Positions 18,050 through 26,902 are shown, counted from the first letter of the stretch. The stretch: 64,000 bases of DNA from Neobacillus endophyticus (GCF_013248975.1 NZ_JABRWH010000001.1:3368001-3432000); one strand, 5' to 3'. Notes: generated from the sequence alone by a model not told the origin. Numbers and translations: made by a program.

Positions 18050-18178
18050 TAAAGTAACTTAGTGCTTTTGTTCAATAACGATCTTCAGCAATCGGGCGCA
18101 AGAATTGAACAACGATGGACTGTTTTTCAGCAGTCCATTTTTTCATGGTCGTTAATCCGTTAAATGGCAGGTTACTTT
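18050..18178 (+). repeat. CE11, array element, type II
   Basis: Left box CCTTAAAGTAACTTAGTGC, core AATCGGGCGC 18090-18099, hairpin ATGGACTG / CAGTCCAT with T6, right box TCCGTTAAATGGC, then AGGTTACTTTAAGAAGG as in CE33. Confidence 0.88.
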
Positions 18179-18249
18179 AAGAAGGAATTTAAACAATTGG
18201 TATTGAACTACTGACGTATAGACATATATTTACAGGAGGATTTAATTTA

Positions 18250-18678
18250 ATGGATATAAAAAGTGGTGACCCAAGAGATAATTTAAAAGTCATTCTTGAG
18301 GAATTTAAAATAACTCCTCAAACATTTGGCTTAATAAGTGGGTTGGACGAAGAAAAAGTGCAGGATTATGCTAACCATAACAATGATTTGAGTTTTTTGC
18401 CAACTGAGAAGTTGTTAGATATTACGGATATGATATTGTTTCAGTCGGTTGGTATGAAAGATGTAACACCAGATGAAAGGGTTTCATCTATAATAGAGCA
18501 TTTGATGGGTTCTTATAATATTTCATTTGAGACATTAGCTATATATGCAAACATAGAAGAAAAAGAGCTAAAACAATTTATAGATGATTACGATTCTTTA
18601 TCATTTGAAAAACGCTATCGGTTAGCAGTGGTAGTTTTATTCTTACATTTTGTAATATCAAAAAAATATTATGGATAG
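18250..18678 (+). CDS. Hypothetical protein with two HTH-like repeats (142 aa)
   Basis: ATG 18250 behind ACAGGAGGA. The two halves look alike: DNLKVILEEFKITPQTFGLI.. (residues 10-50) and SSIIEHLMGSYNISFETLAI.. (80-120), each with the spacing of a small helix-turn-helix (xxFGLISGLDEEKVQDY; xxLAIYANIEEKELKQF). The second half ends in a hydrophobic AVVVLFLHFVI. Possibly a regulator; not recognised as a named family. Confidence 0.65.
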   Translation: MDIKSGDPRDNLKVILEEFKITPQTFGLISGLDEEKVQDYANHNNDLSFLPTEKLLDITDMILFQSVGMKDVTPDERVSSIIEHLMGSYNISFETLAIYANIEEKELKQFIDDYDSLSFEKRYRLAVVVLFLHFVISKKYYG

Positions 18679-18704
18679 TGCTAACTCTTAAAAACTTCAC
18701 TACA

Positions 18705-18745
18705 TCTTGTTCCACTATCGAGCGCTATTTTTGAATAAAACAATT
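18705..18745 (+). repeat. CE12, degenerate element
   Basis: Core TATCGAGCGC at 18716-18725 only; no clear right box. Confidence 0.45.
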
Positions 18746-18798
18746 TTTAGAAACAACTTTATTTTACCCCCATCCTAAAATCAGGACGGGGGGTATGC

Positions 18799-19086
18799 AT
18801 GTTTGAGGTTTTAAAATTAAATAACTTATTGTCAATCTACAAGTGGCCCCAAAAAGAAGGAATTCTTGCCGTACCCCTTTTACATTTTATTCTATCTATC
18901 ATGCCGTTTTTGGACTTATCTCGGACTTACCCCATATCCATGCAGAAGAGCATAAACCAGATGACACATCTAAATGTAGAAGTCATTATCGCACTTCTCG
19001 GCATCGATCAGCAAAAATTTGAGCAATGGAAGATAGCAATTGATCTCTCTAAACCGACACTGATCGACATTGTTTGTTTACAGTAA
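18799..19086 (+). pseudogene. Composite remnant ORF (95 aa)
   Basis: Starts MFEVLKLNNLL after a CCCCCATCCT/AGGACGGGGGG hairpin; the same start and hairpin recur as a dead copy at 52,007-52,075. The middle runs through a repeat (18,893-18,935) shared in opposite orientation with 30,120 and 47,535. The 3' part (HLNVEVIIALLGIDQQKFEQ) is HTH-like. I read it as several fragments joined, not one gene. Confidence 0.5.
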
Positions 19087-19142
19087 TAAAAGTGTATGAT
19101 ATGTTTATACCATAATCTTCATGCTGAAGGGGATGGGGTCGA

Positions 19143-19250
19143 GTGAATCATACCAACCTTGTCTGCTCGATCCACAAGGAAAAGCTGATCGAACGCAGCG
19201 ATGACGAATACAGTCACCTTAGACACCACAATAAAATAAACACCACTTAA
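19143..19250 (+). CDS. Possible short protein (35 aa)
   Basis: GTG start after GGGGATGGGG, reading VNHTNLVCSIHKEKLIERSD. Charged and codon-like but unrecognised; may be a fragment. Confidence 0.3.
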   Translation: MNHTNLVCSIHKEKLIERSDDEYSHLRHHNKINTT

Positions 19251-19269
19251 ATCAATGGAGGTAGGTAAA

Positions 19270-19575
19270 ATGAAACATCTTAAAAAGGTATCTTCAATCA
19301 CAATGGCTACACTTGCATTAACTCTAGCTCTTTCCGCAACGAGTGCTTTTGCCGCAGGTTCGTTTCCAGCTCAAGGAGGTCAAGGAGCACAAGGAGCTCC
19401 TACCCCTACAACTACAACTAATCCTATAACCAATCAAACAGCTCCTACACAAACAAGTACTACCACAGCAGGTGCTAACCAAGCTGGAACTACTGCTACA
19501 GGTACTACTTCAACAGGTGGCAACCAACCAAGTACAGGTCCAGTTGCTACCCCTCCAAGTACCTTAACAAAATAG
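19270..19575 (+). CDS. Secreted Thr/Gly/Ala-rich protein (101 aa)
   Basis: Signal peptide MKHLKKVSSITMATLALTLA ending AFA-A near residue 28. The mature chain is low-complexity (GGQGAQGAPTPTTTT, TSTTTAGANQAGTTATG) and probably disordered, mucin-like and secreted. ATG 19270 follows TGGAGGTAGG. Possible cell-surface or matrix role, but composition is the only clue. Confidence 0.75.
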   Translation: MKHLKKVSSITMATLALTLALSATSAFAAGSFPAQGGQGAQGAPTPTTTTNPITNQTAPTQTSTTTAGANQAGTTATGTTSTGGNQPSTGPVATPPSTLTK

Positions 19576-19599
19576 TAAAGTAAGACTAAGACAAAAACA

Positions 19600-19622
19600 C
19601 CTGACTCTTTACCAGAGTCAGG
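19600..19622 (+). terminator. Hairpin after the secreted protein gene
   Basis: CCTGACTCT / AGAGTCAGG with a 5-base loop; no T-run, so termination is probable rather than sure. Confidence 0.5.
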
Positions 19623-19722
19623 TCAGATTGAGAAAAGCATGATTTTGGGCTTTTCGATACTAAAGATGGGTGGATAAAGCTCATATTCGTGCGTATTATC
19701 TATTGGAAACAGCGATCGCCCT

Positions 19723-19900
19723 CTACTTTGCCTTCTTGGCAAGGTGGAGGGCGATCTTTTTTATGTTCTGAACGGTTGCAGTCATCAACGCTTGTTCCTG
19801 GACGTTATCCCTACCGCGTAAACGGCAATAGCGAAGTCCATGGAGCTGCTTATCGACCTTCCTCTCCCAGCCGTAGTAGGGGTTCAGCCGAGATACGTGT
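19723..19900 (-). pseudogene. IS1182-family transposase, C-terminal remnant
   Basis: Minus-strand frame reads [45 protein letters not shown] and stops after AKKAK. This is the conserved end of IS1182-type transposases. The rest of the element is absent. Confidence 0.8.
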
Positions 19901-19959
19901 AAAAATGGGTCATATGCTTACTTTTATTTCCATCCGATAACCCCTTTTACATTTATACC

Positions 19960-20062
19960 GGCGTAGCTTTGAAATAAAGTCACGATGTTTGTAAAAAAGA
20001 TGCGATGTTTTCCCCCTTTGGATACGCTTTGTCTAAAGGGTTTTTTAAGGTAAAAATGACAT
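19960..20062 (+). repeat. 100-base repeat, copy A (other copy 36,888-36,990)
   Basis: From GTAGCTTTGAAATAAAGTC to GACATAACATTATTC, about 95% identical to the 36.9 kb copy; contains a CCCTTTGGA/TCTAAAGGG hairpin with T6. Each copy runs straight into a CE (CE13, CE22). Confidence 0.8.
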
Positions 20063-20065
20063 AAC

Positions 20066-20142
20066 ATTATTCAGCAATCGGGCGCGATTCTTCAACAGAA
20101 TTGTGCTTTTTCTTTATTTATAGGACCAGATTGTAGAATATT
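20066..20142 (+). repeat. CE13, array element, type I
   Basis: Core AATCGGGCGC 20076-20085, GATTCT/AGAATTGTGC hairpin with T5, right arm GGACCAGATTGTAG. Confidence 0.85.
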
Positions 20143-20271
20143 CGAAGGATAAATCGTGAATATATCGAAGCTTCTCTATTAAGAGTCTATTTGAATAAAA
20201 GGTTCTACTAATGAACAAACGAGAAAAACGTTATAATTGGGAAAAAGATGTTAATAAGAAGGTGAGTGCCA

Positions 20272-21135
20272 ATGGAAAGAAAATTCGATACAGTTATCGT
20301 TGACGGTAATACCATTGAGTATTCCATAACAGAAAAAGGAGAAATACCGGTATTTGTGATGCATGGTGGACATTCCAATTGCTATGAGGAATTTGGATAT
20401 AGAGCATTGGTTCAGAACGGCTTTTCTGTGATTACCCCTTCAAGAGCAGGATACGGTAGGACGACCAAAGAAATTGGGGAAAGTTTATATAAAGCTTGTG
20501 AGTACTATATGAAACTATTGGATCACTTAGAGATTGAAAAGGTTCACCTCCTATCTGTTTCGGCAGGTGGACCCACCGGGATATATTTCGCTTCCCATTA
20601 TCCACACAGAGTCAAAACGTTAACCCTACAAAGCGCTGTTACAAAAGAATGGCTTACACCCAAGGATAAAGAATATAAAATAGCGCAAATTTTGTTCCGT
20701 CCTCAACTTGAAAAAACAACATGGAAACTTATTTCATGCATAAATAATCGTTTTCCTAAATTTATCTTTAAACAAATGTTGTCTTCATTTAGTAAGCTTT
20801 CATATGCAGAGATGAAGAGTAAGATGGCAGCCGGAGATATTGATGAAATTCGAAAAATGAATAATCGCCAACGGTCAGGCCATGGTTTTTTAATCGACTT
20901 ATTACAGACAAAAGAAGTTACATTCAAAGACTTGCAAGCTATTTCTTGTCCGACTTTAATTATGCATAGTAAACACGATGGAGCAGTCTCATTTGAACAT
21001 GCTTATTACGCTCAGCAACAAATCACGGATTCCGAGGTATGTTTACTCGATTCATGGGGGCATTTAATATGGCTTGGTCAAGAGTCTGAAAATGTAAATG
21101 AAAAGCTTGTAGAATTTCTTACACGCTATTCTTAA
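20272..21135 (+). CDS. Alpha/beta hydrolase (287 aa)
   Basis: Serine hydrolase of unknown ester or amide substrate. Oxyanion strand VFVMHGGHSNCYEEF, nucleophile elbow LSVSAGGP with Ser97 (S-V-S-A-G instead of the usual G-x-S-x-G), Asp in MHSKHDGAVSF and His in SWGHLIW. ATG 20272 follows AGAAGGTGAG; GTG 20266 is in frame. The TAA stop is fused to the target site of IS3 copy 2, which sits immediately behind, but the gene itself is intact. Confidence 0.88.
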   Translation: MERKFDTVIVDGNTIEYSITEKGEIPVFVMHGGHSNCYEEFGYRALVQNGFSVITPSRAGYGRTTKEIGESLYKACEYYMKLLDHLEIEKVHLLSVSAGGPTGIYFASHYPHRVKTLTLQSAVTKEWLTPKDKEYKIAQILFRPQLEKTTWKLISCINNRFPKFIFKQMLSSFSKLSYAEMKSKMAAGDIDEIRKMNNRQRSGHGFLIDLLQTKEVTFKDLQAISCPTLIMHSKHDGAVSFEHAYYAQQQITDSEVCLLDSWGHLIWLGQESENVNEKLVEFLTRYS

Positions 21136-21371
21136 ACCGGGTTAACCCCCGAATTTTGGACAATATCTCTCTAATTCTTTTATTTTCTTAGTTTTTTATT
21201 TACTAGATTTCTTTCGTTATTCTTCAAAAAGGCCATGTTGCTTGACATGGAGCCTCTGTGGGCATGATTCTTCTGCCAAGAAGCCAGCTGGTTCAAACAT
21301 TGGCATCGCCGGCCAAGGCTATCATGCCCACCACTCCAAATCAAGCTGTTGCTTTGAATAAGTACAGGCCA

Positions 21372-22244
21372 TTATACCCGGACCTCCTTGATTACCAACG
21401 AGTTTTGTTTTTGATAGAATTCCTTTGGCGACAAGTCTAAAAGGCTGGAATGAATCCGTCTTTCGTTATAGTACACCATAAATTTCATGACTTCCTGATA
21501 TGCTTCTGCATAGGTTTCAAACTGCCATCTGGACAAGCAATCGTCCTCAAAAATGCGATGGAAAGATTCTACATGGGCATTCATATTTGGGGTTCTTGGT
21601 GGAATTCTTTCATGTTCCATTTTCGAATTTTCACAAAACTCTTCAAAGGTATGCGAAATAAACTGTGGCCCATTGTCTGTTCGAATCACAGGTTTTTCCT
21701 TTTTAGCATATTGTTGGCGTTTCAATAACGCTCTTTGCAGAGTCTGTTTTACATCATCTCCGGTGCAGCTTAATCCCATATGATAGGCAACGATTCCTCT
21801 GTCATAGACATCTATAATGGACATGACAAAGAAAAAGCGATCTTCTCCTTCGATATATCCGTATTTAATATCTGCTTCCCAAAGTTGATTAGAAGCTTTA
21901 ATGATCCGATTTCGTGCTAATTTACGTGGAAAAGAGACTTTCTTTTGTCGTTGTGGTCGTAAGATCCCAAGTTCCTTACATAGGCGATATACCTTTTTCT
22001 TATTAATAGTCAGGCTATATTTTCTTTGAAGTACTTTGGTTAATTTGCGATAACCATAGTTATAAGCATCGCCTGCAATTTCTTCTAACAGAAATTCTTT
22101 GATTTGTTCATCCGATACTTTTTTTCCTTCCTCATTAAAGGAATAACCAGGTGCTGGACGACCCTCACTCACTTTTTTCTCTTCCACCCGGTAGTTCTTT
22201 TGATAATAATAGGTGGAACGAGGAATACCGATAATTTTGAGCAC
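21372..22244 (-). CDS. IS3-family OrfB transposase, copy 2 (290 aa)
   Basis: Identical to copy 1 except IPPRTP for IPLRTP near residue 215. DDE residues intact (WEADIKYG, TDNGPQF, HVESFHRIFEDD). Expected to be made as an OrfAB fusion through the slippery sequence at 22,316-22,322. Confidence 0.93.
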   Translation of the reverse strand: MLKIIGIPRSTYYYQKNYRVEEKKVSEGRPAPGYSFNEEGKKVSDEQIKEFLLEEIAGDAYNYGYRKLTKVLQRKYSLTINKKKVYRLCKELGILRPQRQKKVSFPRKLARNRIIKASNQLWEADIKYGYIEGEDRFFFVMSIIDVYDRGIVAYHMGLSCTGDDVKQTLQRALLKRQQYAKKEKPVIRTDNGPQFISHTFEEFCENSKMEHERIPPRTPNMNAHVESFHRIFEDDCLSRWQFETYAEAYQEVMKFMVYYNERRIHSSLLDLSPKEFYQKQNSLVIKEVRV

Positions 22245-22282
22245 CTTTGAAATAGAATAGCCTTTGTTAATCCATTGATCAG

Positions 22283-22594
22283 CTACTTCAAGTTTTTCAG
22301 TAAGTGAGGGTTTTTCTTTTTTATTAAATCCCGTAAAATCGCTATTTCAAGGTCTTTTTCTCCCAAAATCATTTTGAGTTTTTCATTTTCCTTAGATAAT
22401 TCTTTGGAATCTAGGTCTGGCAAAACAGCTACATCCATGTCTCCAAATTTTCCATCTTTATATTCACGGATCCATCGACTAACCATGTTTGGATTCAATT
22501 CATACCGACGAGCTACAAGGGTAATATTTCCTGTTTCTCGGGCTTCCTTAATGACTTGTAATTTAAACTCTTTTGAATGTTTTATTCGCTTCAT
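22283..22594 (-). CDS. IS3-family OrfA, copy 2 (103 aa)
   Basis: HTH DNA-binding subunit, identical in sequence to copy 1 (KEFKLQVIKEARETGNIT) with an AAGGAGG site before ATG 22594. Confidence 0.92.
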   Translation of the reverse strand: MKRIKHSKEFKLQVIKEARETGNITLVARRYELNPNMVSRWIREYKDGKFGDMDVAVLPDLDSKELSKENEKLKMILGEKDLEIAILRDLIKKKNPHLLKNLK

Positions 22595-22891
22595 GATGTC
22601 AGCCTCCTTGGTACATTAAGCAGTATAATAAAATTTACTCTTACTGTCCAAGTTCATTTTGGGGCTAATAAGAAACGTCCAAAGAACTAATATTTGTCTA
22701 AGATAGATAGGTAAATGATCTTCCTCAAAAGAGTGTTTATCCGAAAAAGGAATTTGGCATTGATCTTACACAGAATAAAAAGGATTTCAGCTGTCAATTT
22801 TCCTTGATCTTTCATTAGTTCAATTGCAGTGTTAAGTTAATACTGGTTTAGAATATTTATTTCATTATTACTTAATATTGGGGGGCATTTC

Positions 22892-23125
22892 GTGGGGATT
22901 AAAGATTTAATTGATTTTCTTAACAATCTAGAAGAGGGAAATATTTTTTATAAACTAAATAAGGTAAGAAAAGAAGCGATTATGGTGGAAATTGCTGTTC
23001 CGGGTCAACGTTGGGGAGTTGAGTTTATGGAGGATGGTTCGGTAGAAATTGAAAAATTCATTAGCGATGGTGAATTTTATGATGTTAATGAAATAGAAAC
23101 GATAATTAAAGATTTTAGCGATTAG
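22892..23125 (+). CDS. Small hypothetical protein (77 aa)
   Basis: GTG 22892 after TTGGGGGG. Beta-rich with WGVEFMEDGSVEIEKFISDG and an acidic finish, a pattern common in small immunity-like proteins, though I cannot name one. It is directly followed by the 154 aa gene and may be co-expressed. Confidence 0.65.
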   Translation: MGIKDLIDFLNNLEEGNIFYKLNKVRKEAIMVEIAVPGQRWGVEFMEDGSVEIEKFISDGEFYDVNEIETIIKDFSD

Positions 23126-23195
23126 TTCAAATGTAATTAATCTAACGAAAGCAGGCTTATACAAGAAGAGATTAGATAAAAAAGGAGGAATATTT

Positions 23196-23660
23196 CTGAA
23201 AAAGTTTCGTGGGAAAAAGAGGTATTTTCGTAATATATGGCGTCAAGTAAATAATTTTAACTTGGAACTTGATAATGAGTCCTGGTTTGAGCTTTATCAT
23301 GTCCACCTTGACTGGGAAGGTGTTGGAAATGGAAGTGTTCATATAAGAAAAGAGCATATAAAAGCATATTTAGCTTTATATAAAAGGGTATTAACTCAGC
23401 TAAATATGCTTGAAAAACCTTTTCAATCATGGGTTTTATTGGATAATAAAGATTCTGGTCAAGATGCAGTATATATTCATACTCCAAACCCAAACAGAGA
23501 TAATTTCCCTCTTAAAGTGGAAGAATTAAACTGGGATTGTAACATCCCTACATTCTTCAGTGATTTAATAGAATTAAAGGAATTTAATGTGGCTCACTAT
23601 AAGTCAGAATCTAAAGGTTGGTATATTATCCAATCCAAGCGCCAGGTTAATAAATTGTGA
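23196..23660 (+). CDS. Hypothetical protein, probable CTG start (154 aa)
   Basis: The first ATG-like start in frame (23,262, TTG) leaves out conserved-looking sequence. A perfect AAAGGAGGAA at 23,181-23,190 is followed 6-8 bases later by CTG 23,196, giving LKKFRGKKRYFRNIWRQVNN and then ESWFELYHVHLDWEGVGNGS. No ATG/GTG/TTG lies between. Either CTG is used or an original ATG/TTG has mutated. Function unknown; no membrane segment. Confidence 0.6.
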   Translation: MKKFRGKKRYFRNIWRQVNNFNLELDNESWFELYHVHLDWEGVGNGSVHIRKEHIKAYLALYKRVLTQLNMLEKPFQSWVLLDNKDSGQDAVYIHTPNPNRDNFPLKVEELNWDCNIPTFFSDLIELKEFNVAHYKSESKGWYIIQSKRQVNKL

Positions 23661-23790
23661 TTGCTTATTCAACAATCGGGCACAATTCTGTAGTAAGAAT
23701 TGCGCTTTTTCCTTATGTTAAGGGCCAGATTGTTACATAACAATGTGAAGAAAAAAATGCATATTGTGAATAATTTCACTTGAACTAACA
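23658..23790 (+). repeat. CE14, array element, type I
   Basis: Core AATCGGGCAC 23674-23683, stem AATTCT/AGAATTGCGC, arms CAACAATC / GATTGTTA; flank TTTCACTTGAACTAACAGG matches CE7. Confidence 0.87.
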
Positions 23791-23861
23791 GGGCTGGATA
23801 GATCAACAAGAAATCAGAAAATTATGTTAAAATATTCCTATAGAGAAGGGGGATGGATTAT

Positions 23862-24077
23862 ATGATTTTTGAAACATTAACAGGACAACTTTCGGTTGTA
23901 ATTACCCTTGCTTTTGGGGCATTGCTAATTGTTCTATACCCTATAATAAATAAGGAAAATAAATATTTTGCTTGGTTTAGTCTGGTGATGGGAGTTATAG
24001 TTTTATTGCTTTTATTATGGTTCACATTTGGAAACGAAGTTATCAGATATCAGATATTAAAATATGGGCTTCAATAA
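23862..24077 (+). CDS. Small membrane protein (71 aa)
   Basis: Two hydrophobic helices (LSVVITLAFGALLIVLYPII, AWFSLVMGVIVLLLLLWFTF) joined by a short charged loop NKENKY. ATG 23862 fits the AGAAGGGGG site better than ATG 23853. Unknown function; single-gene module before CE15. Confidence 0.65.
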   Translation: MIFETLTGQLSVVITLAFGALLIVLYPIINKENKYFAWFSLVMGVIVLLLLLWFTFGNEVIRYQILKYGLQ

Positions 24078-24081
24078 ATAT

Positions 24082-24212
24082 TCTTATTCAAGTAACGGGT
24101 GCTTTTCTACAACAATATTCAGTAAATTATATTCAACAATCGGGCGCAATTCTGCAGCAAGAATTGTGCCTTTTATTTAGGTTTAGGACCAAATTGTGGA
24201 GCACCATATTTA
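24082..24212 (+). repeat. CE15, array element, type I
   Basis: Left box AAGTAACGGGTGCTTTTC, spacer as CE8, core AATCGGGCGC 24138-24147, AATTCT/AGAATTGTGC, right arm GGACCAAATTGTGG. Confidence 0.87.
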
Positions 24213-24385
24213 AAGAAAATCATAATCGGTGAAGAGAATGTGAGGATTTTTTTAAAAATAAACCAACGGATCAATTTTGAAAATGAAATATATACAATGC
24301 ATTTATAAAAGAGTACGACACTATAGAAAGTAATGTGTTTTTTGTGTCTAAATAAGAAATTTTTTACTACTTATTTTCCATTAAT

Positions 24386-24447
24386 GTATAGTTAACTTGA
24401 CAACGTCGGCAAAGTTAACTATACTAATTTTGCAAAGTAAACTTTGC
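24386..24447 (+). promoter_or_regulatory. Promoter with nested palindromes for the XRE gene
   Basis: TTGACA (24397-24402), 17 bases, TATACT (24420-24425). TATAGTTAAC (24387-24396) and GTTAACTATA (24414-24423) are inverted copies bracketing the -35/-10 region; a second palindrome GCAAAGTAAACTTTGC lies at 24432-24447 at the expected transcript start. Likely autorepression sites. Confidence 0.75.
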
Positions 24448-24470
24448 GTATCATTTTAAAGGAGAATATC

Positions 24471-24677
24471 ATGAAGTCACGAATTGCTGAATTGAGAAAA
24501 AGCAAAAAGATGAGTCAAGCAGAATTAGCTGAAGCGGTTGGTGTGACACGACAAACGATAACATCTTTGGAAAATGAGAAGTATGTAGCATCTTTAGTTT
24601 TAGCTTATAAAATTGCAAAATTATTTAACTTACAAATTGAAGATGTCTTTGATTTTTCAGAAGTGGAGGAGAATTAA
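24471..24677 (+). CDS. XRE-family HTH regulator (68 aa)
   Basis: Cro/CI-type DNA-binding protein: [20 protein letters not shown], then [20 protein letters not shown] (the recognition helix region). Only the HTH is present, as in YozG/XRE proteins that pair with a membrane protein. ATG 24471 after AAAGGAGA. Ends one base before the next ATG, so it is translationally linked to the membrane gene. The palindromic promoter suggests autoregulation. Confidence 0.92.
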   Translation: MKSRIAELRKSKKMSQAELAEAVGVTRQTITSLENEKYVASLVLAYKIAKLFNLQIEDVFDFSEVEEN

Positions 24678-25121
24678 ATGGATAATTTTAGAGCAGAGAT
24701 AAGTAAGAAACTTATTATGTATAAAAGTGTAAGTGGATTGATGGGAGTATGTATTATAATTCTTGCTGCTTTTAATCGTTCAAATCAAAATAATGCAAGT
24801 GACTTTAGTAGAGGGGTACAAGTCGGTATTTTTATAGGAATTTCTTTGATGGTATTTTATTACATCGGAAAGTTAAGAAACACATTAAAGAATGAAGCAC
24901 TTTTGAAAAAACTATATGTAGAAGAAAACGATGAACGGAAAATTTTGATACAACAAAAAACTGGGCGTACTACAACAATAATCGTTGGATTTAGTATTGC
25001 AATTGCGATTATTATTGCAGGGTTTTATAACATTGTCGTTTTAATTACATTGCTTGTCACTGGTTTCTATCTTGGAGTGATTAAGAATATCGTAAAATAT
25101 TATTATAATCGGAAGTATTGA
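24678..25121 (+). CDS. Membrane protein partner of the XRE regulator (147 aa)
   Basis: Four hydrophobic helices in two pairs (VSGLMGVCIIILAAF, GVQVGIFIGISLMVFYYIG; TTIIVGFSIAIAIIIAGF, VVLITLLVTGFYLGV) around a cytosolic segment KKLYVEENDERKILIQQKTG. The ENDER..I..K.G motif is typical of DUF2178/DUF3169-like proteins adjoining small XRE regulators. It probably senses or modulates the regulator at the membrane; this is inference from context. Confidence 0.8.
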   Translation: MDNFRAEISKKLIMYKSVSGLMGVCIIILAAFNRSNQNNASDFSRGVQVGIFIGISLMVFYYIGKLRNTLKNEALLKKLYVEENDERKILIQQKTGRTTTIIVGFSIAIAIIIAGFYNIVVLITLLVTGFYLGVIKNIVKYYYNRKY

Positions 25122-25267
25122 TTAAAGTAATATTGTACATACGTGTTCTACTTACAGGATGAAACACTATTTATTAATATGAATAACGACACATACTCAT
25201 TTTTAAATCGCAATAAAATTTCTATGTGTCATTTCCTAAAAATCATAATTTTAAGGAGAAAAAACGT

Positions 25268-25438
25268 ATGAATATGTTTCTAAGTACCATCCTCAAGTTT
25301 GTTGCCATATTATCGTTTTGCAGTTTGATGGCGTTTCTTGCTTTAGATTTTAGTAATCAGAAGATTGAACTTGGTATATGTTTTATTTGTTCAATAAGCT
25401 CCGTTCTTATTTTCCGTTATAAAAAAAGGCTCTGTTAA
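25268..25438 (+). CDS. Small membrane protein (56 aa)
   Basis: ATG 25268 behind AAGGAGAAA. Two helices (LKFVAILSFCSLMAFLAL, IELGICFICSISSVLIF) and a basic end RYKKRLC. Unknown. Stretch 25,439-25,708 holds no other gene. Confidence 0.6.
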   Translation: MNMFLSTILKFVAILSFCSLMAFLALDFSNQKIELGICFICSISSVLIFRYKKRLC

Positions 25439-25708
25439 AGAATATTGTTGAGATTTGATACTTTCCGAATGCGTATTATAATCTCACTAAAAACGTATAT
25501 CTAACATCATTTGTATTTGAAATGACAGAAACTTATGGTAGTCTGCGTCTTTCTATATTCAAAATGTAATGCTTTTTAAAGTTCAGTTTAAAGCAATAAA
25601 AAATTCAGAAACAAAATCCATATATTAACAATTTTGTGTTATAATATTTATACTTCTTTTTTGAATCATTATAATATCAAAATATTTGTTTTAATAGGAG
25701 GTGATACT

Positions 25709-25921
25709 GTGAAAGGTTCACATAAATTTTTCCGTATAGGCTTGGTTATCATTGCTATAATGCTACTTTTGCATTTGTACTCAATCCATTTACCTGATTT
25801 TATTGAAGGATTAATGCTTGGAAGTGGGATTGCACTTGAATTAATTGGTGTTTATGCTATGAAACACGATATATCTAAATTTAGAAATTTCAAGATGAAA
25901 CTGTTAAAGAAAGTGTTTTAA
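25709..25921 (+). CDS. Small membrane protein (70 aa)
   Basis: GTG 25709 follows AATAGGAGGTGATACT, an excellent site. Two hydrophobic helices (FFRIGLVIIAIMLLLHLYSI, GLMLGSGIALELIGVYAM) and a basic tail. Unrecognised family; may function with the preceding small membrane genes. Confidence 0.65.
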   Translation: MKGSHKFFRIGLVIIAIMLLLHLYSIHLPDFIEGLMLGSGIALELIGVYAMKHDISKFRNFKMKLLKKVF

Positions 25922-25945
25922 TTAAATAATTCCAACTCTTAAAAA

Positions 25946-25984
25946 GCGGTGCGAATTCAAAATCTGAATTCCACTGTTTTTTAT
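25946..25984 (+). terminator. Terminator of the 70 aa gene
   Basis: GTGCGAATTC / GAATTCCAC hairpin with T6. Confidence 0.65.
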
Positions 25985-26055
25985 GTGTTATCAATTTTTC
26001 AACATTAAAATTTAACAGAGTCTAAAAAAATAAAACAAAAATCAACTTATAGAAG

Positions 26056-26150
26056 CTCCTTGCAATAACGATCTTCAACAATCGGGCGCATTTCTAGAGT
26101 AAGAAATGTGCTCTTCTTAATGAATTGGGCCATTTAACGGAATAATTAAT
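26056..26150 (+). repeat. CE16, array element, type I with inverted right box
   Basis: Core AATCGGGCGC 26080-26089, ATTTCT/AGAAATGTGC, right box GGGCCATTTAACGGAATAA, the reverse complement of the type II right box. Confidence 0.87.
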
Positions 26151-26212
26151 ATTGCAAAATATGGAAAATTTGAGATAATTTAATGTAACATTGGTTAATT
26201 GGGGAGTAAAAG

Positions 26213-26772
26213 ATGCGAAATTTTAAAGGGTATTGTTTTTTTATAATTTTCACCTTGTTGCTAACTGGGTGTACCGGTGTAGAGAAAGAAAATCCGTCAT
26301 CAAATTCGAAAATAACCATTGAGCCATATAACTTGAGTGAAAAGGAAAAACTGCTTATTAGCAAAACTGGTGTAGGGCAAATTGAATTTTTTAAGCTGAA
26401 TGGCACTCTGAAAGAAGATGATGATTTGCAATTTTCAGTGGAGGAGTTTGAAAACGGTAAGTTTAAAAAGGAGTTGCTAAGTTCTTCGGATGAACCGAAA
26501 ACAAAATTTAAAGACAGCCTCATTTCTTTTGGAATAAGTGGTTTCGAAGATGAAGATCATGCTTTAAAGCTATTATCGGGGGTACCATCTGGACTTGATA
26601 CAACGAAGTATTCGAATAATATGACAACGTATTCCTTTAGTAAGTTAATAAGCAAAAAAATCACTTTAGAGAAAAATAAGCCAGCATATTTAGTTGCTTG
26701 GTTAGGCACTACTAAAAATGGTTTGCATTCTGTTGAAAGCATAAATGGCGAATTTGTTTTTGTCAATATTAA
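26213..26772 (+). pseudogene. Lipoprotein split by IS21 (5' part)
   Basis: ATG 26213 with TTGGGGAG. Lipobox LLLTGC at residues 16-21 predicts lipid anchoring. The soluble part (SEKEKLLISKTGVGQIEFFK, ISFGISGFEDEDHALKLLSG) is unrecognised. The reading frame is interrupted at 26,773 by the IS21 element. The tail resumes after the IS at about 29,303 (HELPKGLEEAESALLYKVLW) but in a +1 frame relative to precise excision, so an additional indel exists. Confidence 0.8.
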
Positions 26773-26842
26773 TTTGAGCCAGAGCGATCACTTCAAAAGT
26801 GAGCCACTTAATGAGTTTCAACTCCCATTAATGGGAGTAATT

Positions 26843-26891
26843 AGGTGTTTGGGGTTTTTGCCCCGGGGAGGGGCCAAAACCCCAAACACCT
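26843..26891. repeat. 49-base near-perfect palindrome inside IS21
   Basis: Arms of 22 bases (26,843-26,864 and 26,870-26,891) with one mismatch, loop GGGGA. Located between the IS end and the istB stop; may act as terminator for istAB. Confidence 0.85.
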
Positions 26892-26902
26892 CGCGGCTTC
26901 GG

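Larger units (their letters stand above)
21138..22672 (-). mobile_element. IS3-family insertion sequence, copy 2 (1,535 bp)
   Basis: Inverted copy of 3,861-5,395. Flanked by the 4-base direct repeat AAAC (21,134-21,137 and 22,673-22,676), which fixes its ends as CGGGTTAACCCCC and GGGGCTAATAAG. Intact orfA/orfB; looks recently inserted. Confidence 0.92.
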
